Part shown: piece by piece, positions 1 through 5,680 of the stretch
How positions within the stretch are numbered: the first letter of the stretch is position 1
Layout of the letters: every line of letters begins with the position of its first letter
From: Sporomusa sp.
Lineage (GTDB): Bacteria; Bacillota_C; Negativicutes; Sporomusales; Sporomusaceae
Length of the DNA: 12,079 nucleotides
Direction: 5' to 3'
Assembly (NCBI GenBank): GCA_029256645.1
Contig: JAQSXM010000058.1
Location: 1-12,079 of the forward strand
Notes under the pieces: model-generated
Told to the model about the DNA's origin: nothing
Databases searched by the model: none
The model's input: only the letters and a program-made list of their open reading frames with translations
Position numbers and translations under genes: made by a program

Positions 1-2
1 TT

Positions 3-20
3 TACTATATCATGCCATAG
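3..20 (+). CDS. Possible 3' end of an upstream gene (last five codons)
   Basis: One frame reads Y-Y-I-M-P and then a TAG stop at 18-20, 11 bases before the next start codon. The spacing fits an operon in which another gene precedes the NrfD-like subunit. In such operons the upstream gene is usually the four-cluster ferredoxin subunit (DmsB/PsrB/NrfC type), and a short tail like this would be compatible with one. Five codons cannot identify a protein, so both the reading frame and the identity are inference. Confidence 0.3.
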   Translation, partial: YYIMP

Positions 21-31
21 GAGGGGTTGGA

Positions 32-997
32 ATGGAAAAGCAGCAAGAGTATTGGGGCAGCTTGCCCGCGTGGTACTTTTTCCTGGCCGCAATGGGGGCC
101 ATGCTGTTTGTTATTGTTGCGGTAACCGATTTGGCGGGAAATGAGATAGCCGGACACATCAACGGCTGGGCCGGACTGGTGTCATTCGCAGTGGCCGTCG
201 TCGGTGCCTTGTTATTATTAATTGAGTTGACCCATAAAAGCAGGGGACATTTAGTGAATGCCCGCCCGTTTGCTTCGGTCATGAGCTTTGGCTCGCTGCT
301 ACAAAGCCTGTATATTCCGCTGGTGTTTGTCTATGCGACGTTTTTCTTCAGTTTTATTCCCTGGGCGGGACTTGTCTGGCTCAAGACAATGGTTGCTGTT
401 CTGGCCATTATAACGGCATTGCTCTATGTTACCTATCCCGGGATTGAGCTGGGTGAGGCTAAGGGCAGGTCTTTCTGGAATGGCGGCGGGCTGATGGGGG
501 TCTTTTTGATCAACGGGGCGGCAACCGGGGCGGCGGCCCTGATCCTGCTGCTGCTTGTGCTTGGTTATGCTGAGCACGCCTATACCGCTACGATCAGCGG
601 TTTGGCAGCCGGTCTGCTGCTTGCCCAGCTGCTTACAGTGCCGGGCTATGTGCTGGGAATGAAGCTGTCCTCAGCGGAAGAGGCGCGGCGGGGGGCCAAT
701 AAATTATGGAATGGTGAGTTTAGAAAAACCTTCTGGGGCGGGGTCATTATCCTGGGGACGGTCATGCCGCTGCTGATTAACCTGCTGTTTTCCTCAATAT
801 ACTGGCTGGTTATTGCCGCTGTGCTGATTCTTGTTGGCGGGATCTGCTTCAGGATTGATTTCTTACGGGCGGCGGTCAGGGTTGTTCTGCCTGGGGAGGA
901 ACGGGCTGAAATGAGTAAAGAAGAAATCACCAAACTGGCTGCCGCACTCGAAACCCGCTGGCAGGAAAAGGCTTGTTGGTTAAATCCTCACAAGTAA
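32..997 (+). CDS. NrfD/PsrC/DmsC-family membrane subunit of a molybdopterin oxidoreductase
   Basis: This 321-residue protein is strongly hydrophobic, with about eight predicted membrane helices near residues 12-34, 45-65, 81-108, 112-133, 150-178, 187-209, 233-255 and 257-276. The N-terminal WGSLPAWYFFLAAMGA stretch, the acidic residue after helix 2 (E65, in IELTHKSR) and the FRIDFLRAA segment after the last helix resemble NrfD-type quinol-interacting subunits. Such subunits carry electrons between the quinone pool and a Fe-S subunit that feeds a Mo/W-bisPGD catalytic subunit. The start is well supported by AGGAGGGG a few bases upstream. The catalytic and Fe-S genes would lie upstream, outside the window, so the substrate cannot be read from this gene. 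Placement beside Moco genes supports the assignment. The exact subfamily is uncertain. Confidence 0.8.
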   Translation: MEKQQEYWGSLPAWYFFLAAMGAMLFVIVAVTDLAGNEIAGHINGWAGLVSFAVAVVGALLLLIELTHKSRGHLVNARPFASVMSFGSLLQSLYIPLVFVYATFFFSFIPWAGLVWLKTMVAVLAIITALLYVTYPGIELGEAKGRSFWNGGGLMGVFLINGAATGAAALILLLLVLGYAEHAYTATISGLAAGLLLAQLLTVPGYVLGMKLSSAEEARRGANKLWNGEFRKTFWGGVIILGTVMPLLINLLFSSIYWLVIAAVLILVGGICFRIDFLRAAVRVVLPGEERAEMSKEEITKLAAALETRWQEKACWLNPHK

Positions 998-1012
998 AGC
1001 AGGGATATTACT

Positions 1013-1480
1013 ATGAATACAGAGATCGTATTTGCCACTGGTAAAGATGAAGAAGAATTGCAGGAATTGTTTACAGAGTGCGGGATGGGTCTTGCTGGCG
1101 ATATAGACGAACACATGCTGATAAAACAGGATAATAAAATTATGGCTGGGGCGATGATGTCTCAGGTTGATGACAGCCGGTTTCATTTGCTGGTATTTGC
1201 TGTAAGCGCAGACGCGCGTAACCAGGGGACCGGCAGGCAATTGCTGCAGGAACTGCTGCACAGACCGGGACACTATTGCCGGCCTGAGTTTGGCAGCCAT
1301 AGTGCTCAGCCTTACCAGGTAACAACAGTTGCCAAAGGGGAAGCAGCCCGCTTTTATGAGAAAAACGGGTTTGCGGCCTGTGATTTTTCCGCACTTGCTT
1401 ATCCTTATGACAGGCAGTGTGAGGCGTGCCCTGAAAAAACAGCCTGCAAGCCTGTGGCGATGATGTTTACGCGCCCCTAA
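1013..1480 (+). CDS. GNAT-family N-acetyltransferase with a C-terminal cysteine cluster
   Basis: This 155-residue protein has the GNAT acetyl-CoA signature R-N-Q-G-T-G-R-Q-L-L at 69-78, preceded by a beta strand (LLVFAVSADA, 59-68) and followed by the usual RFYEKNGF near 113-120. The family transfers acetyl groups from acetyl-CoA to amines; the substrate here is unknown. Unusually, the C-terminus holds C136, C139 and C145 (CX2CX5C) with further cysteines at 89 and 123, which could bind a metal or Fe-S cluster. The gene begins 15 bases after the NrfD-like gene, so the two are probably co-transcribed. A role in maturing or modifying the neighbouring redox enzyme is possible but is inference. 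Length is normal for a single GNAT domain. Confidence 0.75.
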   Translation: MNTEIVFATGKDEEELQELFTECGMGLAGDIDEHMLIKQDNKIMAGAMMSQVDDSRFHLLVFAVSADARNQGTGRQLLQELLHRPGHYCRPEFGSHSAQPYQVTTVAKGEAARFYEKNGFAACDFSALAYPYDRQCEACPEKTACKPVAMMFTRP

Positions 1481-1520
1481 AGACACCTGCCGGCAACATT
1501 ACCGATAGGAGCGAACGGAA

Positions 1521-2309
1521 ATGAAAGGAAGTTTTATTTTACTGGGGACCGGGGCAGGGCCAGGCTTACCATCCTTCTTTTGCAACTGCGCAGGCTGTCA
1601 GGAAGCCAGAAGGTATCCGGAACTGGCGCGAACCCGCAGTGGCGCGTTACTGGATACCGGCCATAGCAAGATCCTTATTGACACATCGCCGGATGTAAGG
1701 CGGCAGCTTATCAGGGAAAGTATTAACCGGATTGATTATGTTTTTCTGACCCACTGGCATTATGATCATTTTGGCGGTCTTGGCGAGCTGGAGTATTACG
1801 TAAAACTGGCGAGGCGTGAACCGGTTCCCCTGTTTTTGCCGCCTAGTGCCGGGGGGCAGTTTGCGGCAGCATTCCCCAATCTGGCGGATGTTTTTGCCGT
1901 CAGGTCATGGGCATTTAGCCAGCAATACTTTTTCGGTGAAGTCTGTTTAACGCCGCTGCCGGCTAATCACGGCGTGGAAACGGCCGGATTTTTGCTGGAA
2001 ACAGGGGATACCAGGCTGGCTTATTTTCCGGATACAGCCGGACTGCCGGCCATAAGCGCACAACAGGTGGCTGGTGTGGACTGGCTGATCTGTGATGCAA
2101 CATTCCATGGCGACAACTGGTACCCTGATGTGCATATGTCCCTGGAACAAGCCATTGCCCTTGGCCGGCAGGTTAACGCCAGGCAGACGGTACCTACCCA
2201 TTTGGCCATCCACTACAGCCAGCCTGTGACCGCCAGGGAGCTGCAGGCAGAGGTTGCACCCTGCGAGAATGTTGTGGTGGCTTATGACGGTATGCGCATT
2301 AAGCTGTAG
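1521..2309 (+). CDS. PhnP-like metallo-beta-lactamase-fold hydrolase
   Basis: This 262-residue protein has the metal-binding motif T-H-W-H-Y-D-H at 77-83, with further likely ligands H150, D171 and H227 or H231. At the N-terminus C21, C23 and C26 (FFCNCAGCQEA), with a late histidine, match the extra structural zinc site known from E. coli PhnP, a cyclic phosphodiesterase of phosphonate breakdown. The family also includes PqqB-like and other phosphodiesterases, so the substrate is open. No phn genes are visible here; the neighbours are redox and Moco genes. AGGAGCG precedes the ATG with normal spacing. The fold is certain and the PhnP-like subgroup likely. A phosphonate role is doubtful in this context. 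Confidence 0.8.
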   Translation: MKGSFILLGTGAGPGLPSFFCNCAGCQEARRYPELARTRSGALLDTGHSKILIDTSPDVRRQLIRESINRIDYVFLTHWHYDHFGGLGELEYYVKLARREPVPLFLPPSAGGQFAAAFPNLADVFAVRSWAFSQQYFFGEVCLTPLPANHGVETAGFLLETGDTRLAYFPDTAGLPAISAQQVAGVDWLICDATFHGDNWYPDVHMSLEQAIALGRQVNARQTVPTHLAIHYSQPVTARELQAEVAPCENVVVAYDGMRIKL

Positions 2310-2347
2310 CTTATGACGGCAATGCCCACAAGGAGCGGGAGAAAACA

Positions 2348-2932
2348 ATGAAAAAGTCTCTGGGAGCAAAAGTGGTGGCCATGCCTTCGCCGGTATGGAT
2401 CGTGGGAACGTACGGCGATCATAACCAGCCCAATATTATGACCGTTGCCTGGGGCGGGATATGCTGTTCAGTCCCGCCGTGTATTGCCATATCTGTGCAG
2501 CAGTCACGGTTAACGCATAGCAATATTACTAAACGCAAGGCCTTTACAATTAATGTCCCGTCCAGGCATCATCTTGCTGAGGCCGATTATGCAGGTATTG
2601 CCTCAGGCAAATACGCCGATAAATTTTCAGTTACCAGTCTCACCCCTGTCAGGAGTGAGCTGGTGGATGCGCCTTATATTCAGGAATTTTTGCTGGTTTT
2701 GGAGTGTAAGCTGCTGCACACGGTTGAGCTTGGCCGCCATACCCAGTTTATTGGGCAGATCATTGATGCCAAAGCCGATGAGGCTGTGCTCAGTGACAAT
2801 GAAAATCCGGCGATGGCGAGCGTTAATCCGCTCATTAGCAGTGCCGCAGACAGAAAGTATTATGCCCTGGGTGCGTGTTTGGGACAAACCTATCACATTG
2901 GCTTACAACTTGTGGATAAAAATGTGAAGTGA
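2348..2932 (+). CDS. Flavin reductase / flavoredoxin-like protein (FMN-binding split barrel)
   Basis: This 194-residue protein resembles the flavin reductase-like domain found in flavoredoxins of anaerobes. It shows an N-terminal PSPVWIVGTYG strand, then NIMTVAWGGICCSVPP (29-44), SRLTHSNI (53-60), AFTINVPS (65-72) and SGKYADKF (86-93), the usual FMN-binding framework. Such proteins bind FMN and move electrons, often from ferredoxin or NAD(P)H to low-potential acceptors. The gene follows the MBL gene by 38 bases with AAGGAGC upstream of the ATG, and looks like the last gene of the upstream operon. No terminator is visible before the riboswitch. The electron partner is unknown. Confidence 0.8.
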   Translation: MKKSLGAKVVAMPSPVWIVGTYGDHNQPNIMTVAWGGICCSVPPCIAISVQQSRLTHSNITKRKAFTINVPSRHHLAEADYAGIASGKYADKFSVTSLTPVRSELVDAPYIQEFLLVLECKLLHTVELGRHTQFIGQIIDAKADEAVLSDNENPAMASVNPLISSAADRKYYALGACLGQTYHIGLQLVDKNVK

Positions 2933-2970
2933 AGAATTCATGAGACCGGCAAACAACAATTAAATAACGA

Positions 2971-3102
2971 TTGACACTCCGAGCTGCATGACCTAAAGAT
3001 ATCCATGGTCTGACAGTCTGAACCTGGCGGTTCACGGGGCAGTGGGAGAAATTCCACTACCTCCCATTTTGGGAAAGGAGGCGTTTCATGAGTTTGAGAT
3101 AA
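2971..3102 (+). promoter_or_regulatory. Moco riboswitch (MOCO RNA motif) upstream of moaA
   Basis: The leader of moaA contains landmarks of the molybdenum-cofactor RNA motif, as I recall it from E. coli moaA. There is an ACTCCGAGC element near the 5' end (2976-2984). CTG/CAG (2984-2986/3014-3016) and GACC/GGTC (2990-2993/3007-3010) form a stem. TGAACC/GGTTCA (3019-3024/3029-3034) form a hairpin. A 7-bp stem, AGTGGGA/TTCCACT (3041-3047/3052-3058, one G-U pair), is capped by a GAAA tetraloop. It is followed by ACCTCCC, then GGGAAAGGAGG. The CCTCC (3060-3064) can pair with GGAGG (3077-3081). The riboswitch is known to repress Moco synthesis genes when cofactor is abundant, and a terminator directly downstream fits that. 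Edges are approximate. The 3019-3034 hairpin may be the helix that tungsten-type variants are reported to lack, so a Moco class is slightly favoured. Confidence 0.85.
3088..3102 (+). CDS. Putative four-codon mini-ORF (M-S-L-R-stop) at the riboswitch edge
   Basis: AAAGGAGG at 3075-3082 is a near-ideal Shine-Dalgarno site, followed five bases later by ATG AGT TTG AGA TAA. In E. coli, as I recall, the corresponding position of the aptamer holds the ribosome site and start codon of moaA itself. Here the frame closes after four codons, just before the terminator, and moaA starts about 80 bases later with its own ribosome site. The signals are seen directly; translation is unproven. It may be a remnant, a regulatory leader peptide, or simply aptamer sequence that looks like a start. 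Confidence 0.3.
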   Translation: MSLR

Positions 3103-3138
3103 AACTTCTGTGCGCTTTCGGCACAGAAGTTTTTGTTT
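3101..3138 (+). terminator. Intrinsic terminator of the Moco riboswitch expression platform
   Basis: AAAACTTCTGTGC (3101-3113) pairs perfectly with GCACAGAAGTTTT (3121-3133) around a seven-base loop, and a T-rich run (TTTTT G TTT) ends it. It lies directly after the aptamer and about 45 bases before moaA. This is a strong rho-independent terminator placed for transcription attenuation. The A-rich 5' arm abuts the 3' edge of the aptamer. I could not identify a convincing antiterminator partner by eye. Confidence 0.9.
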
Positions 3139-3183
3139 GGTAATAAGTCATTATTCATTTTAGCGGGAAGGGAGTGAGTCTTT

Positions 3184-4164
3184 ATGCTTGATGGTTATGC
3201 CAGAGAGGTCGACTATTTGCGCGTTTCGGTTACGGACAGGTGTAATTTACGCTGTAAGTACTGCATGCCGGCAGAAGGAATAGAAAGTCTTGGGCATACG
3301 AAGATACTGGCACTGGAGGAGATTGTCCAGCTTGTCAGGGTGGCTGCCCGGGTGGGAATTCGCAAGATAAGGTTAACCGGCGGCGAGCCGCTGGTTCGTA
3401 GAAATATCACAGCCCTTGTCGCGCAAATCGCAGCGATTCCGCAAATTAACGAGATCGCGATTACAACAAACGGGGTATTATTTGCGGACATGGCCGAAGC
3501 GCTTAAGGCTGCCGGGGTAACCAGGGTGAATTTCAGCCTGGACAGTCTTGATCCGGATAGCTTCAACTATATTACCAGCCGGGGGAAACTGAGTGATGTG
3601 ACCGGGGCCATTGCTAAGGCGCTGGCGCTGGGGATGGCACCGGTAAAAATAAACACCGTGGTTATGAAAGGGATCAATGACCATGAAATCCTTGATTTTG
3701 TTAAGCTGGCGAAAGCAATGCCGCTCCATGTGCGATTTATCGAGTTTATGCCGGTAGGGGACCTGCCCTTTTATCAGACTGACCGGATGGTAAGTGTCAG
3801 TGAGATCAAAGCAATCATTGAGCAGCAGTATGATTTATACAGAGGGCTGGCTGTACAGGGAAATGGCCCTGCCAGATGTTACCAGATAAACGGCGGCCTT
3901 GGCAGTATTGGTTTTATCAGCGCGATGAGCGATCATTTTTGCTCTGAGTGCAACCGTCTTCGCCTGACTGCTGATGGCAAACTGCGGGGCTGCCTGTTCG
4001 GAAAACAAGAGATCAATTTGAAAATGGCGCTGCAAAATGGGGCCAGTGATGAGAAAATTGCCCACCTGTTTAGCAAAGCAATCAGGGAAAAGCCTCGCTG
4101 CCATCATATGTCTGAAGGATGGGGCGCCGATAATAAACGCAAGATGTATCAAATAGGGGGATGA
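3184..4164 (+). CDS. moaA: GTP 3',8-cyclase MoaA
   Basis: This 326-residue radical-SAM enzyme carries out the first step of Moco synthesis, rearranging GTP to 3',8-cyclo-7,8-dihydro-GTP. The N-terminal cluster motif is C20-X3-C24-X2-C27 (DRCNLRCKYCMP), with TGGEPLVR at 65-72 for SAM binding. The second, GTP-binding cluster uses C253, C256 and C270 (CX2CX13C), with R258 and R260 nearby. The protein ends in the double glycine (G325-G326) needed for activity in MoaA. All expected catalytic residues are present and the length is typical. GGGAAGGGAGTGAG precedes the ATG. It is the first gene after the riboswitch terminator, so its transcription should respond to cofactor level. Its stop overlaps the start region of moaC. 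Confidence 0.97.
   Translation: MLDGYAREVDYLRVSVTDRCNLRCKYCMPAEGIESLGHTKILALEEIVQLVRVAARVGIRKIRLTGGEPLVRRNITALVAQIAAIPQINEIAITTNGVLFADMAEALKAAGVTRVNFSLDSLDPDSFNYITSRGKLSDVTGAIAKALALGMAPVKINTVVMKGINDHEILDFVKLAKAMPLHVRFIEFMPVGDLPFYQTDRMVSVSEIKAIIEQQYDLYRGLAVQGNGPARCYQINGGLGSIGFISAMSDHFCSECNRLRLTADGKLRGCLFGKQEINLKMALQNGASDEKIAHLFSKAIREKPRCHHMSEGWGADNKRKMYQIGG
4153..4160 (+). promoter_or_regulatory. moaC ribosome binding site inside the end of moaA
   Basis: ATAGGGGG lies in the last codons of moaA. Three in-frame ATG codons follow at 4161, 4164 and 4167. Only the third has normal spacing (about six bases) from the purine run, so 4167 is preferred. The moaA TGA lies between them, which suggests translational coupling. 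Confidence 0.6.
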
Positions 4165-4166
4165 TG

Positions 4167-4643
4167 ATGGATTTTACCCATTTTAATACGGCTGGTTATG
4201 CCCGGATGGTGGATGTCAGTGAAAAAACAGATACTGTACGTATCGCTACCGCCCAGGCGGTTGTCCGCATGCAGCCTGCTACCCTGCAGGCTATCCAGAG
4301 CGGCGGCATCAAAAAAGGGGATGTTCTGGGGGTTGCCCAGGTTGCCGGTGTCATGGGGGCCAAGCAGACTGCAGGTTTTATACCCATGTGCCATCCCCTG
4401 ACGCTTACTTCGGTAGATATCGCCTTTGCCATCAATGAACCGGATTCCAATATAACTATTCGCTGCCAGGTTAAAACAACCGGGAAGACCGGCGTGGAGA
4501 TGGAGGCTATCAGCGGCGCCGGTATTGCGGCCATGACGATTTATGATATGACCAAGGCGATTGACCGCTGGATGGAAGTTACCGATATAAAACTATTGGA
4601 AAAGAGCGGCGGAAAAAGCGGCCATGTCAAGCGGGAACTGTAA
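4167..4643 (+). CDS. moaC: Cyclic pyranopterin monophosphate synthase MoaC
   Basis: This 158-residue protein (160 if the first of three ATGs is used) converts the MoaA product to cPMP. MoaC hallmarks are clear: MVDVSEKTDT near the N-terminus, KKGDVLGVAQVAGVMGAKQT in the middle, the GFIPMCHPL active-site histidine region, VEMEAISGAGIAAMTIYDM, and the catalytic DMTKAID segment near residues 127-133. Length and end (KSGGKSGH) are normal for the family. It overlaps or directly abuts moaA, so the two are certainly one transcript and probably translationally coupled. The choice of start among the ATGs at 4161, 4164 and 4167 is the only uncertainty. Confidence 0.96.
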   Translation: MDFTHFNTAGYARMVDVSEKTDTVRIATAQAVVRMQPATLQAIQSGGIKKGDVLGVAQVAGVMGAKQTAGFIPMCHPLTLTSVDIAFAINEPDSNITIRCQVKTTGKTGVEMEAISGAGIAAMTIYDMTKAIDRWMEVTDIKLLEKSGGKSGHVKREL

Positions 4644-4657
4644 AGAAAGCTGGCTTT

Positions 4658-4665
4658 GAGAGGGG
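4658..4665 (+). promoter_or_regulatory. Ribosome binding site that fixes the mogA/moaB start
   Basis: GAGAGGGG sits five bases before the ATG at 4671. An in-frame TTG at 4656 would begin before and read through this site, so the ATG is the better start. Confidence 0.7.
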
Positions 4666-4670
4666 ATACA

Positions 4671-5159
4671 ATGTATAAAACAGCAATCCTGATTATGAGT
4701 GATAAGGGAGCCCGCGGCGAGCGGCAGGATGAAAGCGGCAGACAGATAAAAGAGTCGCTGGGGCTTCCCTACCGTGTGGATTACTATAAAATAATACCTG
4801 ATGAAAAAGAGCAGATCATGGCAGAGATTTGTTATATCTGTGACCAATTGGCGCCGGCCCTGCTGCTGACCTCAGGCGGGACGGGTTTTTCCAGCCGGGA
4901 TGTGACACCTGATGCCACCCGGGAGGTCATTGAAAAAATTGTGCCAGGCATACCGGAGGCAATCCGTTATTACGGGCTGCAGCGGACACCGAAGGCCATG
5001 CTGTCGAGAGCGATCGCCGGCATTAGGGGAAAAACTCTTATCATTAACCTGCCGGGCAGTGTTAAGGGGGTCCGGGAATCGCTGGAAGCGGTTTTGCCGG
5101 CTCTCAGTCATGGGTTGGATATTCTGCAGGGAGCAGCATCAGAGTGCGGGCAAGGGTGA
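4671..5159 (+). CDS. MogA/MoaB-family molybdopterin adenylyltransferase
   Basis: From the ATG at 4671 this is a 162-residue single-domain protein of the MoCF_biosynth fold. It shows TSGGTGFSSRDVTPDAT (67-83) with the conserved SGGTG and the RDVTPDAT acidic segment, then IPEAIRYYG, TPKAMLSRAIAG and NLPGSVKGVRESLE (126-139). The family adenylylates molybdopterin to prepare it for metal insertion by MoeA. MogA and MoaB cannot be separated safely by eye, so no symbol is given. It starts 27 bases after moaC, in the same operon. The upstream in-frame TTG is rejected because the ribosome site lies inside that extension. Confidence 0.92.
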   Translation: MYKTAILIMSDKGARGERQDESGRQIKESLGLPYRVDYYKIIPDEKEQIMAEICYICDQLAPALLLTSGGTGFSSRDVTPDATREVIEKIVPGIPEAIRYYGLQRTPKAMLSRAIAGIRGKTLIINLPGSVKGVRESLEAVLPALSHGLDILQGAASECGQG

Positions 5160-5195
5160 TGCTGCAGGCGAGTACCCTGAATTTTGAATCTATAT

Positions 5196-5200
5196 GGAGG
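5196..5200 (+). promoter_or_regulatory. Ribosome binding site that fixes the MOSC gene start
   Basis: GGAGG lies eight bases before the ATG at 5209. An earlier in-frame ATG at 5194 overlaps this site and has no ribosome site of its own, so 5209 is preferred. Confidence 0.7.
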
Positions 5201-5208
5201 TCCTGAGA

Positions 5209-5643
5209 ATGACGAAAGTACTGGCGGTAAATAGCAGTAAAGAAAAAGGGCAGCCCAAGCAAGCTGTGGAGAAAGGCTACTTTGCGCTGAATTGCGGGCT
5301 GCAAGGCGATGCGCACGCCGGTGACTGGCACAGGCAGGTAAGCCTTCTTGGCAACGAGAGTATTAATAAAATTAGAAAATTGGGCTTTGACAATCTGGCA
5401 ACAGGAAGCTTTGCCGAGAACATTACAACCGAAGGCATCATTTTGTTTGAACTCCCTGTCGGCAGCAGGCTCAGGGTAGGAGAAACCGTGCTGGAGGTGA
5501 CACAAATTGGTAAAGAATGCCATATGGGCTGTGCCATCCGGGAAAAAACGGGAGACTGTGTCATGCCCCGGGAAGGGATTTTTGCTAAGGTAATTACCCC
5601 GGGCTGGATAAAACCGGGGGATGAAATAGTGAGGCTCGACTAA
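5209..5643 (+). CDS. Stand-alone MOSC-domain protein
   Basis: This 144-residue protein is a single MOSC domain, the module named after the Moco sulfurase C-terminus. Visible signatures are GLQGDAHAGDWHRQVSLL (30-47), FAENITTEG (68-76), VGSRLRVGE and GKECHMGCAI, with C104, C108 and C117 in a CX3CX8C pattern. The cysteine at the GKEC position is the conserved, probably sulfur-handling, residue of the family. Related domains bind Moco or carry sulfur; bacterial stand-alone versions often sit in Moco clusters like this one, and their exact reaction is not settled. Its position between the mogA/moaB-type gene and the MoeA-like gene suggests a role in late cofactor handling, such as sulfuration or transfer. 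That role is inference. Confidence 0.88.
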   Translation: MTKVLAVNSSKEKGQPKQAVEKGYFALNCGLQGDAHAGDWHRQVSLLGNESINKIRKLGFDNLATGSFAENITTEGIILFELPVGSRLRVGETVLEVTQIGKECHMGCAIREKTGDCVMPREGIFAKVITPGWIKPGDEIVRLD

Positions 5644-5680
5644 ATACGCGTGTTGATAAACAACAGAAAGGGCTGGAGAT

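Noticed and set aside
980..1486. Minus-strand open frame of 168 codons opposite the GNAT gene
   Set aside because: It is an antisense shadow; the + strand frame has clear GNAT motifs and operon spacing.
1521..2309. Naming this gene phnP or pqqB
   Set aside because: The PhnP-like metal sites are present, but there is no phosphonate or PQQ context and the substrate cannot be inferred from sequence alone.
2971..2999. TTGACA with TAAAGA as a promoter
   Set aside because: The -35 is perfect, but the -10 is poor and transcription would start inside the aptamer, deleting its 5' element.
3142..3155. Inverted repeat AATAA-GTCA-TTATT between the terminator and moaA as an operator
   Set aside because: It is short, AT-only in the arms and easily arises by chance; no matching site is seen elsewhere in the window.
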